Assembly: GCF_029626175.1 (NCBI RefSeq)
Contig: NZ_JARUBM010000002.1
Coordinates: 2,807,001 to 2,871,000, forward strand
DNA from: Micromonospora sp. WMMD1082
GTDB taxonomy: Bacteria > Actinomycetota > Actinomycetes > Mycobacteriales > Micromonosporaceae
Direction: 5' to 3'
Length of the DNA stretch: 64,000 nucleotides
Below, piece after piece: positions 8,546-17,090 of this stretch. Made by a program: the position numbers and the translations under genes. Position 1 is the stretch's first letter; the number at the start of each line of letters is the position of its first letter. The notes under the pieces were generated by a model that saw only the letters and a list, made by a program, of their open reading frames with translations, was not told where the DNA came from and made no database searches.

Positions 8546-8903
8546 ATGGGCTCCTGGAATGGTCGGCCGGCGGGGAGGGCCGGTGAGGGTGATTGGGGGT
8601 TTGTGTTCGGGCCCGGCGACGAGGTCGTGTCTCGTGGACCGGTCGTGGCGCTGGCCGGGCCGGTGGCGGCATCGCTGATGGCGACACTCGTGGCCGACCC
8701 GCGTCGGCTGCTCAGGAGGTGTCGCCGCAGCCGCCGCCGTCGGGCGTGGGCGAGCGGCCCCCGGTCCCGAGGGCCGCGCCGGCAACTGACGACCAGGCGT
8801 GCTCGTCACCCGCGTCTCCGCGGTCTTGATCACCTGCGGAGACGAGTCGGGGACGTTCCGTAACCCGGGTCATACGGACAGAGTGCATCAGGAGCGTGCT
8901 ACA

Positions 8904-8914
8904 TGCAAGTTGCA
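8904..8914. promoter_or_regulatory. Palindrome in the 532-bp intergenic region upstream of the XRE regulator
   Basis: TGCAA-G-TTGCA, an 11-bp palindrome, lies between the 95-residue gene and the XRE regulator, 15 bp upstream of a TATACG sequence (8930-8935). It is a candidate autoregulatory operator. I see no convincing gene in 8546-9077. Confidence 0.35.
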
Positions 8915-9077
8915 CGTCGAGTTTTGCCTATACGTGAGCGGCTCGCGCGAAGCAACGCTTGAACGTGCCACCACCCGGACGGCACACTGAGGGCCGGTTT
9001 CGCCCGTCGCGGCCGGCCGAGGACCGGCTCCACTCACGCCGCGAACGAAGGTGGCGTGTGAGCGCGAGGGAGACGCG

Positions 9078-9959
9078 GTGAGTGAGCGGCGCAGCCCGAC
9101 CATCCGGCGGCGCCGGCTCGGCGCCGAACTGCGCCGCCAGCGCGAGACCGCCGGGATCACCATCGAGGCCGTCGCGGAGCAGCTGGAGTGCTCGGCGTCC
9201 AAGATCTCCCGGATCGAGACCGGCCACACCACCGCGACTCCCCGGGACGTACGGGACATGCTGCGGATCTACGGAGTGGTGGGCGCCGAGAGCGACGAGC
9301 TGGTGCAGATCGCCCGTGAGGCGCGCCAGAAGGGCTGGTGGCACCCCTACAGCACGGTGCTGGTCGGCGCGTTCGTGGGCCTGGAGGCGGCGGCCAGTTC
9401 GATCCGCGCGTACGAGCAGCAGGTGGTGCCGGGCCTGCTGGAAACCGACGACTACGCGAGTGCGATGATCCGTGCCGCCCGCCCCGATTTCACCCCCGAG
9501 CAGGTGAGTCAGCGGGTGCGTGTCCGACTGGGTCGTCAATCGTTGTTGACCCAGGATGATCCGGTCGATCTGTGGGTGGTGCTCGATGAGGCGGTGTTGA
9601 GCCGTCCGGTGGGCGGGGACGCGGTCATGCGTGACCAGCTCAAACGGTTGGTGGAGGTGGCCCAACTGCCGAACGTGACGCTGCAGGTCCTGCCGTTCGA
9701 GGTGGGGGCGCACGCCGGCATGGATGGCACCTTCACGATCCTCAGCTTCCCCGAGCCCGGTGATCCGGATGTCGTGTACGCGGAGAACGCCACGGGTGGG
9801 CTCTTCCTGGAGAAGAGCGACGAACTACAGAAGTACAGCTTCATCTTCGATCACATTCGAGCAGCGGCCATACGCCCGGAGGAGTCCGTCGAGTACATCG
9901 TGAGACTGGCAGAGGAGCCGTTGTGGAAATGGCGACGCAGGGAATCCCCGTGGACCTGA
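9078..9959 (+). CDS. XRE-family regulator with DUF5753 domain
   Basis: 293 residues from GTG 9078 (SERRSPTIRRRRLG); a purine-rich GAGGGAGA lies 5-12 bp upstream. Residues 15-70 are the helix-turn-helix (LGAELRRQRETAG, then CSASKISRIETGH). The remainder is DUF5753, the effector half found in actinobacterial WhiJ/AbaA-type regulators (QQVVPGLLETDDYASAMIRA, then VDLWVVLDEAVL). The next gene is a DUF397 protein that starts inside it. In Streptomyces such pairs control development or antibiotic production and behave somewhat like toxin-antitoxin partners. No specific target is visible here. Confidence 0.9.
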   Translation: MSERRSPTIRRRRLGAELRRQRETAGITIEAVAEQLECSASKISRIETGHTTATPRDVRDMLRIYGVVGAESDELVQIAREARQKGWWHPYSTVLVGAFVGLEAAASSIRAYEQQVVPGLLETDDYASAMIRAARPDFTPEQVSQRVRVRLGRQSLLTQDDPVDLWVVLDEAVLSRPVGGDAVMRDQLKRLVEVAQLPNVTLQVLPFEVGAHAGMDGTFTILSFPEPGDPDVVYAENATGGLFLEKSDELQKYSFIFDHIRAAAIRPEESVEYIVRLAEEPLWKWRRRESPWT

Positions 9960-10150
9960 CGCAGGCGAACTGGTTCAAAAGCTCGAAGAGCGGACCGAAC
10001 TGTGACAACTGCGTGGAGGTGGCGTACGTGACCGGGGCGGTCGGTGTCCGGGACTCCAAGGACAAGGCCGGCCCGGCCTTGGTCTTCTCCCCGGGCGGCT
10101 GGCACGCCTTCGTCGCTGGTACCAGGGACGGCGCGTTCGGCCTGGGCTGA
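9923..10150 (+). CDS. DUF397 protein, partner of the XRE regulator
   Basis: 75 residues. GTG 9923 is preferred because AGGAG lies five bases upstream; ATG 9929 is the alternative. The family signature is complete: WFKSSKSGPNCDNCVEVAY, then VGVRDSKDKAGPALVFSPGGWHAF split across the middle, and a short Gly-rich end. It overlaps the regulator gene by 37 bp, so the two are translationally coupled. DUF397 proteins are thought to modulate the adjacent XRE repressor. A strong terminator follows. Confidence 0.9.
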   Translation: MEMATQGIPVDLTQANWFKSSKSGPNCDNCVEVAYVTGAVGVRDSKDKAGPALVFSPGGWHAFVAGTRDGAFGLG

Positions 10151-10167
10151 CGTCCGGGCAGTACTGA

Positions 10168-10202
10168 GGGATCCCCGTCCGGCTACGCCGGGCGGGGATC
10201 CC
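10168..10202 (+). terminator. Terminator after the XRE/DUF397 pair
   Basis: A perfect 10-bp outer stem (GGGATCCCCG with CGGGGATCCC) encloses a second stem (CCGGC/GCCGG) with a three-base loop. It starts 18 bp after the DUF397 stop. Confidence 0.85.
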
Positions 10203-10517
10203 GCTGTCCACCCGGTCGCCCGCACGGCCCAATGGTTCGCCCGCACGGCTCACCCGGCCGCATGATCCGCCGGCCACCGTCGCCACATCGCACCCGTCTC
10301 GTTGTACCTCTCGGTACGCGCTGGTCGACATCCCCCCGGCAGGGCGGGTAACCGAGCGAGGCAGGCGAGACGGATGACGAGTATCGGGTCGGAGAACCTC
10401 ACCAACGGGCCGGGGAAGCCGGAACGGTTCGGCGGCAAGTATCGCGGGGCCCGGCGGGACACCGTGCTGACCGAGGTGGTGTCGGCGGAGACCGAGCATG
10501 CCGGCCGGGAGGCCGCG

Positions 10518-10778
10518 ATGGCGACGGAGCCGCCCCCGTCGGCGCTTACCCTGCCGTCGCTGGACCCGAACCCGCTGACCGAGCCGTCCTTCCCGGCCTC
10601 CGGCTGGCCGTCGACGGACGACGGTTCGCTCGTGGACCATCCGCTGCTGCGCGGTCTGCTGATGGAGTTGCCGCCGAAGGGCAGCGTGCCACCACCCGGC
10701 TGGCTCGACCGCTGGTTCGAGGCGACCCGGGCGATCCTGGAACTGCTATACGTGCAGGGCGCCGGCCGGTCGCGCTGA
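10518..10778 (+). CDS. Small hypothetical protein (86 residues)
   Basis: ATG 10518 has GGGAGG five bases upstream and is preferred. An in-frame ATG at 10374 would give 134 residues but has only a weak ribosome site. The C-terminal half looks protein-like: DHPLLRGLLMELPPKGS, PPPGWLDRWFEATRAILELL. The N-terminus is Pro-rich. It is probably a Micromonosporaceae-specific protein; no function recognised. Its end overlaps the opposite-strand membrane gene by 33 bp. Confidence 0.6.
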   Translation: MATEPPPSALTLPSLDPNPLTEPSFPASGWPSTDDGSLVDHPLLRGLLMELPPKGSVPPPGWLDRWFEATRAILELLYVQGAGRSR

Positions 10779-11354
10779 CGCCGTCCGCTCCGGCATGGCC
10801 CGCTCGATGAGCCGATTGTGACGCAACGCGTGGCGTACGCCGATGACCGCGACGCCCAGCGCGCCGACGGTGATCGCGGGCCCGGTGGCCCCGGGCCCGA
10901 GGAACTGGCCGGCGCCGCTCGCCGCGACCAGCGCCGGCAGCAGGGCCAACCCGGTGACCTGCAACGGCAGCCCGATCAGCGGGTGGGCGGCGGCGGCGCG
11001 CAGTCCGTGCGGGGCCGGCGTCGACGGTGCGGCGGCGGCCAGTGCACCGGCTCCGGCCCGGAGCCAACGCAGCCGGCGCACCGTGCAGAGCGCCACCACC
11101 AGCGCCGGGACGGCGGCGAGCGTGAGCCCGCCGGCGGCCCGGTCCGCCACGGTCGCGCCGACGGTGGCCCACCCGGCGATCGGCAGCACCACCGTCAGAC
11201 CGAGCGCGACCAGGGTCAGCGCGAGCAGCCGGCCGGTGTGCCGGCGCAGTTCGTGGGCGCGGGTCATGCGAGGCAACCCGTCCGCGAGGTAGCCAGCGAC
11301 CCACCAGACGGTGGCGACCGGAAGCAGGAGGGCGAGGTGGCTCTGCATGCCCAT
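10746..11354 (-). CDS. Integral membrane protein, unknown function
   Basis: 202 residues from ATG 11354 (MGMQSHLALLLPVATVWW); ATG 11348 is an alternative. About five hydrophobic segments, for example LALTLVALGLTVVLPIAGWA and GGLTLAAVPALVVALCTV, separated by short Arg-rich loops. The last 33 bp overlap the convergent small gene. Family not recognised. Confidence 0.65.
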   Translation of the reverse strand: MGMQSHLALLLPVATVWWVAGYLADGLPRMTRAHELRRHTGRLLALTLVALGLTVVLPIAGWATVGATVADRAAGGLTLAAVPALVVALCTVRRLRWLRAGAGALAAAAPSTPAPHGLRAAAAHPLIGLPLQVTGLALLPALVAASGAGQFLGPGATGPAITVGALGVAVIGVRHALRHNRLIERAMPERTASARPAGALHV

Positions 11355-11568
11355 CAGCCTTGCCCGATTCGCCGCCCGGCGAATCCGGGCCCACCCCCTG
11401 TTCGTCCCGTACCCGTCCCCGTAGGGGAACCATCTCGTCAGTGTTATGAGGGATCCGGCATGTTCATCTGTCCCGAGGCGCCCCACTACTCTCACCTTGA
11501 TCGGCATTCATCGATCAATCTGCCACGAGCAGGTGGACGGTCGAGGCCGATCGGAGGGAGGTAGGAAG

Positions 11569-13443
11569 ATGGCTCTTCCACACAGGTCCGTACTCGTCGG
11601 GTTGGCCGCGCTGGCCATGGTGGCGGCGGCCACGCCGGCCATGGCGGCCGAGCCGGTCGGCACCATCCAGAGCGCCGGCGGTGCCACCGCCGTCGAGGGC
11701 AGCTACATCGTCGTGTTCAAGGACAGCGCGGTCAGCCGCACGGCCGTCGGTTCCTCCGTGGACCGGCTGCTGCGCCGGCACGGTGGCGCGGCGGCCCGCA
11801 CGTACCAAGCGGCCGTCCGCGGCGCCGAGCTGCGGGTCGATGCCAAGGTCGCGGCCCGCATCGCCGCGGACCCCGCGGTGGCGTACGTCGAGCAGAACCA
11901 CACCGTGTCGATCGCCGCCACCCAGACGAACCCCCCGTCCTGGGGACTGGACCGGATCGACCAGCGCAACCTGCCGCTGAACAACTCCTACACGTACCCC
12001 AACACGGCCGCCAACGTGACCTCGTACGTCATCGACACCGGCATCCGGACGTCCCACTCGGACTTCGGTACCCGGGCGACCTGGGGCACCAACACCGTCG
12101 ACTCCAACAACACCGACTGCAACGGCCACGGCACGCACGTCGCCGGCACGGTCGGCGGCACGGCGTACGGCGTGGCCAAGGCGACCCGCCTGGTGGCGGT
12201 GAAGGTGCTCAACTGCTCCGGCAGCGGTACCAATGCCGGCGTGATCGGCGGTGTCGACTGGGTCACCGCGAACGCGGTCAAGCCGGCCGTGGCCAACATG
12301 AGCCTCGGCGGCGGCGCGAACACCGCGCTCGACAACGCGATCATCAACTCGATCAACTCCGGCATCACGTACGCGGTCGCGGCCGGCAACGGCAACGCCC
12401 TCGGCCAGCGGCAGAATGCCTGCAACTACTCGCCGGCGCGGGCCGCACCGGCGATCACCGTCGGCGCCACCCAGAACAACGACGCCGCGGCCAGCTTCTC
12501 CAACTTCGGCACCTGTGTGGACATCCTGGCGCCGGGCGTGAGCATCACCGCGCCCTGGCACACCAACGACACCGCGACGAACACGATCAGCGGTACCTCG
12601 ATGGCGTCGCCGCACGTCGCCGGCGCCGCGGCGCTGGTGCTCTCGGCCAACCCGTCGTGGACTCCGCAGCAAATCCGGGACTACCTGGTCAACAACGCCA
12701 CCCCGGACGTGATCACGAACGTGGGCACCGGCACCCCGAACCGGCTGCTCTACGTGGTCAACGGCGACACCCCGCCGCCGGCCAACGACTTCTCGGTCTC
12801 GGTCTCGCCGACCGCCGGCTCCACCGCGCCGGGCGGCTCGGTGACCGCCACCGTGGCCACCGCCACCACCAACGGGTCGGCCCAGTCGGTCAGCCTCTCG
12901 GCCAGCGGCCTGCCGTCCGGGGCGACCGCCTCGTTCAGCCCGGCCACGGTCACCTCGGGCGGGTCGTCGACGCTGACCATCGGCACCTCGGCCAGCACGC
13001 CGGCCGGCACGTACCCGGTGACCATCACCGGCACCGCGGCGTCGGGCTCGAAGACCGCGACCTACTCGCTGACGGTGACCGGCAGCGGCGGTGGCGGCTG
13101 CTCCGGTACCAACGACACCGACGTGGCGATCCCGGACACCGGCGCCACGGTTTCCAGCCCGATCACGATCTCCGGCTGCAACCGGAACGCCTCGTCGTCC
13201 TCGACGGTCGCGGTGAACATCGTGCACAGCTGGCGCGGTGACGTGGTTATCGACCTGGTCGCCCCGGACGGGTCGTCCTACCGGCTGAAGAACAGCAACA
13301 TCCTCGACTGGGGGAGCAACATCAACGCCACCTACACGGTGAACCTCTCCAGCGAGGCGGCGAACGGCACCTGGCGACTCCAGGCGCGGGACGTCTACTC
13401 GGGCTACACCGGCTACATCAACACCTGGACGCTGACCCTCTGA
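11569..13443 (+). CDS. Secreted subtilisin-like serine protease with C-terminal P domain
   Basis: 624 residues; ATG 11569 behind GGAGGGAGG. A signal peptide (residues 1-27, ending AMA) is followed by an inhibitor I9 propeptide ([11 protein letters not shown] to [10 protein letters not shown], about 44-118). The S8 domain has the full triad: Asp156 in YVIDTGI, His187 in NGHGTHVAG, Ser344 in GTSMASPH. After it comes an Ig-like or PKD-like domain (about 406-500) and a proprotein-convertase P domain (from about 507, with [16 protein letters not shown]). This is an exported extracellular protease of the proteinase K/aqualysin class. It is monocistronic, closed by a hairpin. Confidence 0.95.
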   Translation: MALPHRSVLVGLAALAMVAAATPAMAAEPVGTIQSAGGATAVEGSYIVVFKDSAVSRTAVGSSVDRLLRRHGGAAARTYQAAVRGAELRVDAKVAARIAADPAVAYVEQNHTVSIAATQTNPPSWGLDRIDQRNLPLNNSYTYPNTAANVTSYVIDTGIRTSHSDFGTRATWGTNTVDSNNTDCNGHGTHVAGTVGGTAYGVAKATRLVAVKVLNCSGSGTNAGVIGGVDWVTANAVKPAVANMSLGGGANTALDNAIINSINSGITYAVAAGNGNALGQRQNACNYSPARAAPAITVGATQNNDAAASFSNFGTCVDILAPGVSITAPWHTNDTATNTISGTSMASPHVAGAAALVLSANPSWTPQQIRDYLVNNATPDVITNVGTGTPNRLLYVVNGDTPPPANDFSVSVSPTAGSTAPGGSVTATVATATTNGSAQSVSLSASGLPSGATASFSPATVTSGGSSTLTIGTSASTPAGTYPVTITGTAASGSKTATYSLTVTGSGGGGCSGTNDTDVAIPDTGATVSSPITISGCNRNASSSSTVAVNIVHSWRGDVVIDLVAPDGSSYRLKNSNILDWGSNINATYTVNLSSEAANGTWRLQARDVYSGYTGYINTWTLTL

Positions 13444-13457
13444 CGTCAGGACCGGCA

Positions 13458-13486
13458 CCGGGCCCCGGCGGGAAGCCGGGGCCCGG
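13458..13486 (+). terminator. Terminator between the protease and the convergent sugar operon
   Basis: A perfect 12-bp stem (CCGGGCCCCGGC with its complement) and a 5-nt loop begin 15 bp after the protease stop. By symmetry it can also serve the leftward glycosyltransferase gene ending at 13519. Confidence 0.85.
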
Positions 13487-13518
13487 TTGCCGTGCGTGCT
13501 CCGGTAGCCAGGTGCGGG

Positions 13519-14316
13519 TCAGACCGCGAACTCGGCCGGTCGCTCGGTGGTCGGTGCGGGCGGTGGGGCCTTCCACAGCCCGGTCTTCTGCGCGAACAAC
13601 CGACTCAGGTACGCGGGGTTGAGGATCAGGTAGCGCCGCCACAGCCGCTTCGGCTCCAGGCCTAGCCGCCAGAACCACTCCAACCCGGCGCGCTGCATCC
13701 ACGGCGGCGGCTGGTTCAGCAGCCCGGCGTGATAGTCGAAGGCCGCGCCGACCGCCATCAGCGGCATGTCCAGCAGCGGGCGCATCGCGTACGCGAAGAC
13801 CTCCTGGCGGGGACAGCCCAGCCCGACCAGTACCAGCCGGGCACCGCTGGCCCGGATCCGGTCGGCGATCTCGACGTCCTCACCCGGCTGCACGCCGCGG
13901 AACTTGGACGCCTCCACCCCGGCAATCTTCAGGGCCGGGAACATCCGTTCCAGGGCCGGAATCAGCCGGGCGAGGGTCTCGTCGGTCGAGCCGTACAGGT
14001 AGACCGGCAGGCCCTCGTCGGCGAAGCGGGAGAGCACGTGCAGGGTCAGGGTGGGCCCGTAGACCCGGTCGGTGAGCCCGGCGCCGTGCAGCAGGTTCAG
14101 TGCCCAACGCACCGGCTGCCCGTCCGGGGTCACCACGTCGAAGGAGTTGAGCCGGGCGTTGTGCGCCCGGTCCAGCACCCCGGTCATCACGCCGTGCACG
14201 GCCAGCGCGGTCAGCGCCAGCGGGCGGCGCTCCTGCGCGGCCGCCACGACCCGCTCGGTGGCGTCGGCGTAGTCGGTGGCGTCGACCAGGACGCCGAGGA
14301 CGTTCTTCTTGGTCAC
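13519..14316 (-). CDS. WecG/TagA/CpsF-family glycosyltransferase
   Basis: 265 residues. The GTG start at 14316 overlaps the epimerase stop (GTGA), so translation is coupled; the upstream open extension is not used. Family marks: [19 protein letters not shown] at the start, then [23 protein letters not shown] and [14 protein letters not shown]. These enzymes add ManNAc-like or related sugars to lipid-linked intermediates during wall or exopolysaccharide synthesis. The partner epimerase implies that the pair makes and transfers one modified sugar. The acceptor is unknown. Confidence 0.92.
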   Translation of the reverse strand: MTKKNVLGVLVDATDYADATERVVAAAQERRPLALTALAVHGVMTGVLDRAHNARLNSFDVVTPDGQPVRWALNLLHGAGLTDRVYGPTLTLHVLSRFADEGLPVYLYGSTDETLARLIPALERMFPALKIAGVEASKFRGVQPGEDVEIADRIRASGARLVLVGLGCPRQEVFAYAMRPLLDMPLMAVGAAFDYHAGLLNQPPPWMQRAGLEWFWRLGLEPKRLWRRYLILNPAYLSRLFAQKTGLWKAPPPAPTTERPAEFAV

Positions 14317-15386
14317 GCTGCTGGCACCCACTTGTCCACGTTGGCCTCGTAGATCTCTCGCATGATCATTGGTACGTCGTAGACCTGCTTCCAGTCCGGA
14401 TAGTCGGCCTGGAACGCCTCGTTCGAGCCGATCCACCACTTGTGGTCGCCGATCCGGTTGGCCTCGACGTACTCGGTGATCATTTCTTGGCCGGTGATCT
14501 CCTCGGCCAGCGCGAACGCCTCCCGGTTGGAGGTGTTGGAGTGCCGGCCGCCACCGAGGTTGTAGACCGCCGCGGAACGCGGGTCGCGGAAGAACGCCTC
14601 GAACGCGGAGACCACGTCCGAGCTGTGGATGGCGTCCCGGACCTGCTTGCCCTGGTAGCCGAAGATCTTGTACGTCCGGCGCTCCATGTTGGCCCGCATC
14701 ACATACCCGAGGAAGCCGTGCAGCTCGGTCGCCGAGTGCGCCGGGCCGGTCAGTGTCCCGCCCCGGAAGCAGGCCGTCCGCATGCCGAAGTAGCGGCCGT
14801 ACTCCTGCACCATGACGTCCGCCGCGACCTTCGAGGCGCCGAAGATGGAGTGCAGGCAGGCGTCGATCGACATGTCCTCGCGGATGCCCTGCTCGTACGG
14901 GTGGCCCGCCTCGATCTCCCAGCGGGTCTCCCGCTCGACCAGCGGCAGGCTGTTCGGCCGGTCGCCGTAGACCTTGTTGGTGGAGCAGTGGATGACCGGC
15001 GCGTCGATGCAGTGCTCCCGGACGCTCTGCAGCACGTTCAGGGTGCCGGCGGCGTTCACGTCGAAGTCGGTGAACGGGTCGCGCACGGCCCAGTCGTGCG
15101 AGGGCTGTGCGGCGGTGTGGATCACCACGGCCACGTCCCGGCCGTACCGCCCGAACAGCGCGCCGAGCGCCCCGCGGTCCCGGATGTCGATGCTGTGGTG
15201 CGAGTACGCCTCACCCAGGTCGTCGGTCAGCCGGCGGACGTTCCACGCGGTGGACGCCTCCTCGCCGAAGAACTCCTGCCGCATGTCGTTGTCGATGCCG
15301 ACGACGTCGAGACCGAGGCCGGCGAAGTGCCGGACCGCCTCGGAGCCGATCAGCCCGCCGGAGCCGGTCACGAATGCGACACTCAC
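14313..15386 (-). CDS. NAD-dependent sugar epimerase/dehydratase (CDP-paratose 2-epimerase-like)
   Basis: 357 residues; GTG start with AGGAG six bases upstream. It is an extended short-chain dehydrogenase: the NAD-binding [15 protein letters not shown] at residue 7, [14 protein letters not shown] near 87, and the active-site region STNKVYGDR. The usual YxxxK is replaced by a shifted [13 protein letters not shown], as in paratose/tyvelose epimerases. It probably interconverts a nucleotide-linked hexose or deoxyhexose for the coupled glycosyltransferase. The exact substrate cannot be read from the sequence. Confidence 0.88.
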   Translation of the reverse strand: MSVAFVTGSGGLIGSEAVRHFAGLGLDVVGIDNDMRQEFFGEEASTAWNVRRLTDDLGEAYSHHSIDIRDRGALGALFGRYGRDVAVVIHTAAQPSHDWAVRDPFTDFDVNAAGTLNVLQSVREHCIDAPVIHCSTNKVYGDRPNSLPLVERETRWEIEAGHPYEQGIREDMSIDACLHSIFGASKVAADVMVQEYGRYFGMRTACFRGGTLTGPAHSATELHGFLGYVMRANMERRTYKIFGYQGKQVRDAIHSSDVVSAFEAFFRDPRSAAVYNLGGGRHSNTSNREAFALAEEITGQEMITEYVEANRIGDHKWWIGSNEAFQADYPDWKQVYDVPMIMREIYEANVDKWVPAA

Positions 15387-15493
15387 ATGCCACTCCTGGT
15401 GCGTCGGAGGCAGAAACTATCGGAGCATAGCGTGACGCCCGGCATGTCCCGATACGGGAGCGAGGGCCCCGCACGGCGCGGAGCCCTCGTCTG

Positions 15494-15579
15494 TGGTGGG
15501 GAAGGGGGGAGTTGAACCCCCACGCCCTTTCGGGCACACGGACCTGAACCGTGCGCGTCTGCCATTCCGCCACTTCCCC
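15494..15579 (-). tRNA. tRNA-Leu (anticodon CAG)
   Basis: Read on the minus strand: acceptor GGGGAAG pairs with CTTCCCC, the anticodon loop is TTCAGGT (anticodon CAG), the long variable arm is TGCCCGAAAGGGCG, and the T-arm is GGGGG-TTCAACT-CCCCC. The discriminator is A and CCA is encoded. The class II shape and anticodon fit leucine CTG, the dominant Leu codon here. It lies between the sugar operon and fhaA. The rest of 15580-15833 shows only the fhaA ribosome site. Confidence 0.96.
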
Positions 15580-15833
15580 GTGGCTCGACCTCGGACAACG
15601 TGATCCAGGCCGACGCCGCTGTCGCCAGCGGACCCCGGCCATGTTACGTGGCCCCCGGTCTTCGCCGCGAATGGCATTCGCTGCTCGCAGCGGTTACCGT
15701 TCGTGGCGGACGAAAGAGTAGCACGACAATCCGGAGCCGTCCGAACGGGCCGTGGCCTGCTGGCCGAGCGGCGTGTGAGCTGCGTGCGCTCTGGGCGGAT
15801 ACCATCATGTCCTCGGGACCCGAGGAGGAGCCG

Positions 15834-16595
15834 GTGAGCGTGCTGCAACGCTTCGAGAAGCGTCTGGAAGGCCTGGTAGAAGGGGCCTTCGCCAAGGTCT
15901 TCAAAGGGGTGGTACACCCTGTGGAGATCCTCAACGCCATGCAGCGGGAGGCCGAGGCACACAAGGCCATCCTGGCTGGTGGGCGCACGTTGGTGCCCAA
16001 CCGCTACGTGATCGATCTCTCGCCGTACGACCACAGTCGGCTGGCGCCGTACGCCGCCGCGCTGGCCCAGGAGTTGGCCCAGTCGCAGGCGGAGTTCATC
16101 GGCGAGCAGGCGTGGACGGTCTACGGAGACGTGATCGTCGAGATCGAGCGCGGTGAAGGACTGGACACCGGAATGTTCCGGGTCACCGCGGAGGTCTACA
16201 CCGGTGGCGACGTCGCCCCGGTCTCGGCGCCCGGCTACGACGCCGGCCCGCCCGGCTACCCGTCGTACGACCAGGGCGGCGGCTACGGCCCGCCGCCGGG
16301 TCACGGCGGTGGGCGCAACGTGCGGCTGGTCTCCGGTGACGGCCGCACCTACCCGCTGCAGATGGGCTCGACCGTGATCGGTCGCGGCGACCAGGCCAAC
16401 CTGCGCCTGCCGGACGTCGGCATCTCCCGGCGACACGCCCGGCTGGACTTCGACGGTGGGCAGGTGGTGCTGACCGATCTCGGCTCGACCAACGGCACCA
16501 TGGTCAACGGCCAGCGGGTCTCCGCCGTGGCGCTGAACCCCGGTGACATGATCCAGCTCGGCACGACCACTCTGACCTTCCGCGTGGACGGCTGA
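15834..16595 (+). CDS. fhaA: FHA-domain protein FhaA
   Basis: 253 residues from GTG 15834 behind GAGGAGGAG. The N-terminal DUF3662 domain (residues 1-125: SVLQRFEKRLEGLVEGAFAK, with HPVEILNAMQREAEAHK) is followed by a Gly/Pro/Tyr linker and a C-terminal FHA domain (about 160-253, with GRGDQANLRLPD, GISRRHARL and LGSTNGTMVNG). In mycobacteria FhaA binds phosphothreonine, including on the pseudokinase MviN/MurJ-linked complex, and tunes lipid II export at the septum. It heads the fha-pstP-ftsW/rodA-pbp-pkn cluster. Confidence 0.95.
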   Translation: MSVLQRFEKRLEGLVEGAFAKVFKGVVHPVEILNAMQREAEAHKAILAGGRTLVPNRYVIDLSPYDHSRLAPYAAALAQELAQSQAEFIGEQAWTVYGDVIVEIERGEGLDTGMFRVTAEVYTGGDVAPVSAPGYDAGPPGYPSYDQGGGYGPPPGHGGGRNVRLVSGDGRTYPLQMGSTVIGRGDQANLRLPDVGISRRHARLDFDGGQVVLTDLGSTNGTMVNGQRVSAVALNPGDMIQLGTTTLTFRVDG

Positions 16596-16601
16596 TCCGC
16601 C

Positions 16602-17090
16602 TTGCCGGAACTCGTCATCACCGTCGCCCGGTTCGGATTCCTCGTCCTGCTGTGGATCTTCGTGTTCACGGTGGTCGGCGTCATCCGTCGGGACCTCTTC
16701 GCGGGGGCCCGTACGGGCCGGCTGGTGGCCGCGCCCCGGGCGGTGGGCGCGTCGACCGGTCAGGCGACGTCGAAGCCGGCGAAGGTGAAGCGGGGCCGGG
16801 CGGCGCATCAGCTGGTGGTGACCGCCGGCCAGTTGGCCGGTACCCGGATCACCCTGGGTGAGGCGCAGATAACCATCGGTCGTGCGGAGGACTCCACCCT
16901 CGTCATCACCGACGACTACGCCTCCGCGCGACACGCCCGGCTCGTGCCACGTGACGGGCAATGGTTCGTCGAGGACCTCGGCTCGACTAACGGGACGTAC
17001 CTCGATCGCGCTAAGGTCACCGGACCGACCCCCGTCCCCCTCGGCGTGCCGATTCGCATCGGCCGCACCTCTCTCGAATTACGGCCATGA
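16602..17090 (+). CDS. fhaB: FHA-domain membrane protein FhaB (FipA)
   Basis: 162 residues. A TTG start at 16602, six bases after the fhaA stop, with no clear ribosome site, so it may rely on coupling. One membrane helix (residues 7-28, FGFLVLLWIFVFTVVGVI), a basic linker, then an FHA domain (about 75-162) with IGRAEDSTLVITDDYASARHA split over the binding loops and LGSTNGTYLDR. FhaB/FipA reads threonine phosphorylation at the division site. It overlaps pstP by four bases (ATGA). Confidence 0.94.
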   Translation: MPELVITVARFGFLVLLWIFVFTVVGVIRRDLFAGARTGRLVAAPRAVGASTGQATSKPAKVKRGRAAHQLVVTAGQLAGTRITLGEAQITIGRAEDSTLVITDDYASARHARLVPRDGQWFVEDLGSTNGTYLDRAKVTGPTPVPLGVPIRIGRTSLELRP

